From Thermococcus sp. EP1 (GTDB taxonomy: Archaea > Methanobacteriota_B > Thermococci > Thermococcales > Thermococcaceae): a DNA stretch of 64,000 nt. The stretch covers positions 1 through 64,000 of the forward strand of contig NZ_JXCG01000004.1 in the NCBI RefSeq assembly GCF_001317345.1, given 5' to 3'. This document shows, piece by piece, positions 61,162 to 64,000 of the stretch. Made by a program: the position numbers and the translations under genes. Under the pieces are notes generated by a model that had not been told where the DNA came from, did no database searches, and saw nothing but the letters and a program-made list of their open reading frames with translations. Positions within the stretch are counted from its first letter, which is position 1, and each line of letters starts with the position of its first letter.

Positions 61162-62304
61162 ATGGATGTATTCCTTGAACTTGCAGTGATCCTGATAGTG
61201 GCCAAACTATTTGGTTATATTGCTACAAAAGTAAAAATGCCTGGAGCTCTTGGGCAACTTATTGGAGGAATGCTTATTGGCCCTTCCATTCTCAGTATAG
61301 TAAGCTATTCTGAAGGGGTTCATTTAATAAGTGAAATGGGAATAGTTTTGTTACTTTTCCTTGCTGGCCTTGAAACAGATGTTGAAGAATTCAAGAGCGT
61401 TGGACTACCCGCTTTTCTGGTGGCTATAGGAGGAGTAACAGTACCCTTCGCGCTAGGATACTTTGTTTCTGAGGGGTTTGGATATGAAAAGATGGAGGCA
61501 TTATTCCTAGCAGGTATCTTAACAGCCACCAGTGTTGGACTAACTGCAAGTATTTTGATGGAAATGAAAAGAGTCCGAACAAAAGAAGGAACAGCAATTT
61601 TAGCTGCTGCAGTTGTTGATGATGTATTAGGAATTATAGTGCTTACCACATTGATAGCCATGCATAGAAAAGGACATGTATATGTAGAGGATCTTGGAAT
61701 ATTAATTGGAGAAATAATTCTATTTTTCATAATAAGCTGGCTTGTTGGAAAACCTGTTATCAAAGAAATTTTAATGCTTTCAGAGAAAATTGACTTGCCA
61801 GAGACCTTAACAGCATTCGCTCTCGCTTTAACACTCATCTTCGCCTATATAGCTGAACAGTTCAAAATAGCAGGAATAACGGGGGCTTATTTAGCAGGAG
61901 TTTTAATAGCCCAAACAGATGAAGCAAAGAGAATAACTGACAGAATAATAACCCTTTCATACTCCCTGTTTGTCCCTGTTTTCCTCGTTGGGATTGGAGT
62001 TAACACTGATCTGAGTATCCTCTTACATGCAGGATCCTTCGCAATAGTTTACTCAATAATAGCAGTCACGGGGAAGATATTAGGCTGTGGTGTTGGAGCC
62101 TTAGCAGCTAGATTTAGTCCAAAAGACGCCCTTAAAGTGGGTGTAGGAATGGTTCCCAGAATGGAGGTTGCTTTAATTATGGCCAATGTTGCACTAACAG
62201 AGGGAGTATTTGACAAAGGTATCTTTTCAATCCCGGTTACAATGGTAATAATTACCACATTCGTTACACCACCCCTCCTAAAATGGGCCTTCTCGAGGGA
62301 TTAG
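61162..62304 (+). CDS. CPA2-family Na+(K+)/H+ antiporter, first copy
   Basis: This 380-residue polytopic protein carries MPGALGQLIGGMLIGPSIL, IVLLLFLAGLETDVEEFKSVG, the ion-site ILAAAVVDDVLGIIVLTTLI (Asp pair), GITGAYLAGVLIAQT, and the late GVGMVPRMEVALIMANVAL. It has no cytosolic nucleotide-binding domain, so regulation may come from the CBS protein upstream. The stop is 1 bp before the next antiporter start. Its closest relative in the window is that next gene. Confidence 0.93.
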   Translation: MDVFLELAVILIVAKLFGYIATKVKMPGALGQLIGGMLIGPSILSIVSYSEGVHLISEMGIVLLLFLAGLETDVEEFKSVGLPAFLVAIGGVTVPFALGYFVSEGFGYEKMEALFLAGILTATSVGLTASILMEMKRVRTKEGTAILAAAVVDDVLGIIVLTTLIAMHRKGHVYVEDLGILIGEIILFFIISWLVGKPVIKEILMLSEKIDLPETLTAFALALTLIFAYIAEQFKIAGITGAYLAGVLIAQTDEAKRITDRIITLSYSLFVPVFLVGIGVNTDLSILLHAGSFAIVYSIIAVTGKILGCGVGALAARFSPKDALKVGVGMVPRMEVALIMANVALTEGVFDKGIFSIPVTMVIITTFVTPPLLKWAFSRD

Positions 62305-62305
62305 T

Positions 62306-63469
62306 ATGGAGACAATACTTGTGATTGCCCTAATGCTTGCAGTGGCCAAACTTCTTGGGTGGGTATTTGAAAAAATCGGCCAACCCGTAGTCCTCGGACA
62401 AATTTTAGGTGGATTACTCATAGGGATTTTTGCAGAAAGTAATGAGATAATTAGAGAGTTCTCTAACCTTGGAGTTCTCCTGCTATTATTCCTAGCAGGA
62501 ATTGAAAGCGACCTTACCGAGTTTAAGCGAGTTGGAAAGCCGAGTGTCCTCGTCGCTGGAATAGGGGTAGCATTCGCCTTTATGCTTGGATTTTTAGTTG
62601 CATATCCATTTGTAGAGTTCCACGAAGCTCTCCTTTATGGTGCAATAATGACCCCAACAAGTGTCAGTATAACCGTGAAAGTCCTAATGGAACTTAGGAA
62701 ACTTAGAACTAGAGAAGGTACAACTATTTTGGCTGCTGCAGTTGTTGATGACGTATTAGGAATACTTGTCCTAACTGTAATAATATCTCTCCTCCGTGAG
62801 GGGACTATCGATTATAAAACTATCCTCGAGATTATTATTGAGGTTAGTGGATTCCTAGCAGTTTTTCTGTATTTTGGCCCAGTTTTTGCAGAAAAGGCTT
62901 TTAGAAGAATTTCCCGCATAGACTTGCCTGAATCTACGACTGCATTTGCAATAGTATTTCTAATAATTTTTGCTTACATGGCCGAACATCTAAACCTAGC
63001 CTCTATTCTAGGAGCGTATTTAGTAGGACTAACGATTGGGCAGACAAACTATCGGAAGCAAGTCGAAGATCATGTAAGCATTCTTGGTTACTCTCTGTTT
63101 ATCCCCCTTTTCTTTGTAGAAGTGGGAATGAGAATTGAACTCAGTTATATTTTACATGCTAGCCTTTTCGCGATTTTATACACTATTGCCGCAATAATGA
63201 GTAAAGTCGTTGGCTGTGGAGCTGGGGCATATCTAGCAGGTTTTGATTTCAGTGCCTCCCTAAGAATTGGAGTTGGAATGATCCCTAGACTTGGTGTTGA
63301 GCTTGCAATGCTTACAATAGCCCTAGCAAGTGGTGTCATTGGTACAGACGCCCTAACAATAGCTATATTCATGGTATTCGTGACTACGATTTTAACACCT
63401 CCCCTACTAAAATGGGTCTACTATTCAAAAGCCCCTTCTATCAAAACAGTTAAGACGTCAGAAAAATGA
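62306..63469 (+). CDS. CPA2-family Na+(K+)/H+ antiporter, second copy
   Basis: This 387-residue tandem paralogue of the preceding gene has matching segments: QPVVLGQILGGLLIG, LGVLLLLFLAGIESDLTEFKRVG, ILAAAVVDDVLGILVLTVII, SILGAYLVGLTIGQT and GVGMIPRLGVELAMLTIAL. The Asp pair is kept. The two proteins are diverged throughout, so this is an old duplication; they may form a heterodimer. No cytosolic domain is present. Confidence 0.93.
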   Translation: METILVIALMLAVAKLLGWVFEKIGQPVVLGQILGGLLIGIFAESNEIIREFSNLGVLLLLFLAGIESDLTEFKRVGKPSVLVAGIGVAFAFMLGFLVAYPFVEFHEALLYGAIMTPTSVSITVKVLMELRKLRTREGTTILAAAVVDDVLGILVLTVIISLLREGTIDYKTILEIIIEVSGFLAVFLYFGPVFAEKAFRRISRIDLPESTTAFAIVFLIIFAYMAEHLNLASILGAYLVGLTIGQTNYRKQVEDHVSILGYSLFIPLFFVEVGMRIELSYILHASLFAILYTIAAIMSKVVGCGAGAYLAGFDFSASLRIGVGMIPRLGVELAMLTIALASGVIGTDALTIAIFMVFVTTILTPPLLKWVYYSKAPSIKTVKTSEK

Positions 63470-63586
63470 AATAAAACTCTTATTAACAGAGACTCTTCTT
63501 CAACTCTTTTGAAAGAAAATTATTTATATTTGAAGAAACCATAAAAATTGTGAATGTAATATGAAAAGATTTTAGGTGTGGTATAT

Positions 63587-63856
63587 ATGGTCTATGTAAT
63601 CGTCAGGGAGGAGATAGTCAATGGGAAACTCAAAAAACTCACTCTTCTAATCGGGGATAAAGAACAGTTGAATAATTTCATTTACGAAGAATTAAACAAA
63701 TTTTATAAAGAAGGAGGGAGTTTTTCAAAGAGAAAAGAAACTGAAGACAGACTTTATGAAGTTTGGGAGCTACGCAAGTCTACTGGAGAAATCATCGAAC
63801 TAAGATTCTATGTGTTTGGGAACGAAGATACAGATGTCATTGAAATGGTGAGCTAA
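63587..63856 (+). CDS. 89-aa hypothetical protein
   Basis: This small soluble protein begins MVYVIVREEIVNGKLKKLTL and contains IGDKEQLNNFIYEELNKFYKEGGSF and a strand-rich end (RLYEVWELRKSTGEIIELRFYVFGNED). No family is recognised. ATG 63587 stands 4 bases after AGGTGTGGT; the GTG at 63578 lies inside that site. It stands alone between the antiporters and tRNA-Gly. Confidence 0.65.
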   Translation: MVYVIVREEIVNGKLKKLTLLIGDKEQLNNFIYEELNKFYKEGGSFSKRKETEDRLYEVWELRKSTGEIIELRFYVFGNEDTDVIEMVS

Positions 63857-63897
63857 TCCCTCCAACTTACCTATTTCTCCAGAATAGAAAAAGTCTA

Positions 63898-63975
63898 TGG
63901 TGCGGTGGCCGGGATTCGAACCCGGGTCACCGGCTTGGGAGGCCGGTGTCCTAGACCAGGCTAGACTACCACCGC
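63898..63975 (-). tRNA. tRNA-Gly (CCC)
   Basis: The minus strand forms a full cloverleaf: acceptor GCGGTGG with CCACCGC, anticodon stem CCGGC/GCCGG with loop CTCCCAA (anticodon CCC), and T-arm CCGGG-TTCGAAT-CCCGG. The discriminator A and encoded CCA close it at 63898. No intron is present. An A/T-rich promoter segment follows toward the window end. Confidence 0.97.
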
Positions 63976-64000
63976 TCAACGAAGAATAATACAAAAAAGG

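Noticed and set aside
61162-63469. Recent tandem duplication or mobile repeat at the antiporter pair
   Set aside because: The two proteins match in family motifs but differ throughout; no nucleotide repeats or target-site duplications are seen.
63800-63994. Minus-strand open frame covering tRNA-Gly
   Set aside because: It reads through the tRNA and the opposite strand of a better-supported gene; not coding.

Overview
The window is a chromosomal segment of a low-GC member of the Thermococcales (Thermococcus/Pyrococcus-type hyperthermophilic archaeon). This rests on archaeal information-processing genes (L35Ae, L37e, LSm, RpoL, Csl4, Trm1, Trm-G10, archaeal-type ThrS), TATA/BRE promoters, strong GGTGAT-type ribosome binding sites, a tungsten formaldehyde:ferredoxin oxidoreductase, a GH57 4-alpha-glucanotransferase, and regulatory sites typical of the group (a Phr heat-shock operator and a TATCAC-N5-GTGATA glycolytic motif). 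The species cannot be fixed from the sequence alone. No IS element, CRISPR array, rRNA or replication origin was seen.

Layout. 1-1.3 kb: 5' part of a Cdc48/VCP ATPase and Hsp20 (heat-shock pair under a Phr site). 1.4-5.9 kb: tRNA-Phe, L35Ae, Trm1, a MATE exporter with an unusual winged-helix/solute-binding-domain regulator, L37e and LSm. 6-12 kb: M29 aminopeptidase, YchF, CYTH protein, Lrp-type regulator, UbiX, a DacZ-like diadenylate cyclase and a sugar-nucleotidyltransferase with a cysteine tail. 12.1-14.7 kb: feoA-feoB-feoC-like iron uptake operon with two DtxR-type operators. 14.9-20.5 kb: membrane proteins, SppA, and a csl4-DUF2067-rpoL-RNase III-like operon. 20.7-28.6 kb: ThrS, TIP26-like protein, eIF2B-related protein, racemase homologue, MscS, CoaBC and two poorly known proteins. 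28.7-30.4 kb: a fluoride riboswitch followed by a prenyltransferase-like gene, crcB and DUF190. 30.5-35.3 kb: archaemetzincin, glycosyltransferase, a MoaD-like protein with FOR, and a radical SAM protein.

35.25-38.7 kb is the least understood region. A perfect CATATGTAA-N8-TTACATATG palindrome lies before a run of genes encoding a secreted His/Met-rich protein, tiny membrane proteins, a DUF4405 membrane protein with candidate haem histidines and a ferritin-like DUF2202 lipoprotein. An ArsR-type regulator paired with a membrane coiled-coil protein follows, and its own promoter carries the same ATGTAA core twice. I read this as a candidate cell-envelope redox or metal-handling system; the function is inferred only from layout.

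38.8-64 kb: pyruvate kinase, CinA-type protein, PP-loop protein and Trm-G10; a thiamine salvage operon (cytX-thiM-thiE-thiW-thiDN) carrying two different thiamine-phosphate synthase modules; MfnA; an antiporter pair; HAD and polyprenol-kinase-like genes; a secreted CARDB protein divergent from the GH57 glucanotransferase across a glycolytic motif; an M1-like peptidase; TtuA; an FAD protein; a CBS protein plus two tandem Na+/H+ antiporters; and tRNA-Gly. Several genes too short for usual ORF cut-offs (35253-35420, 36233-36343, 36340-36495, 47514-47663) are included.
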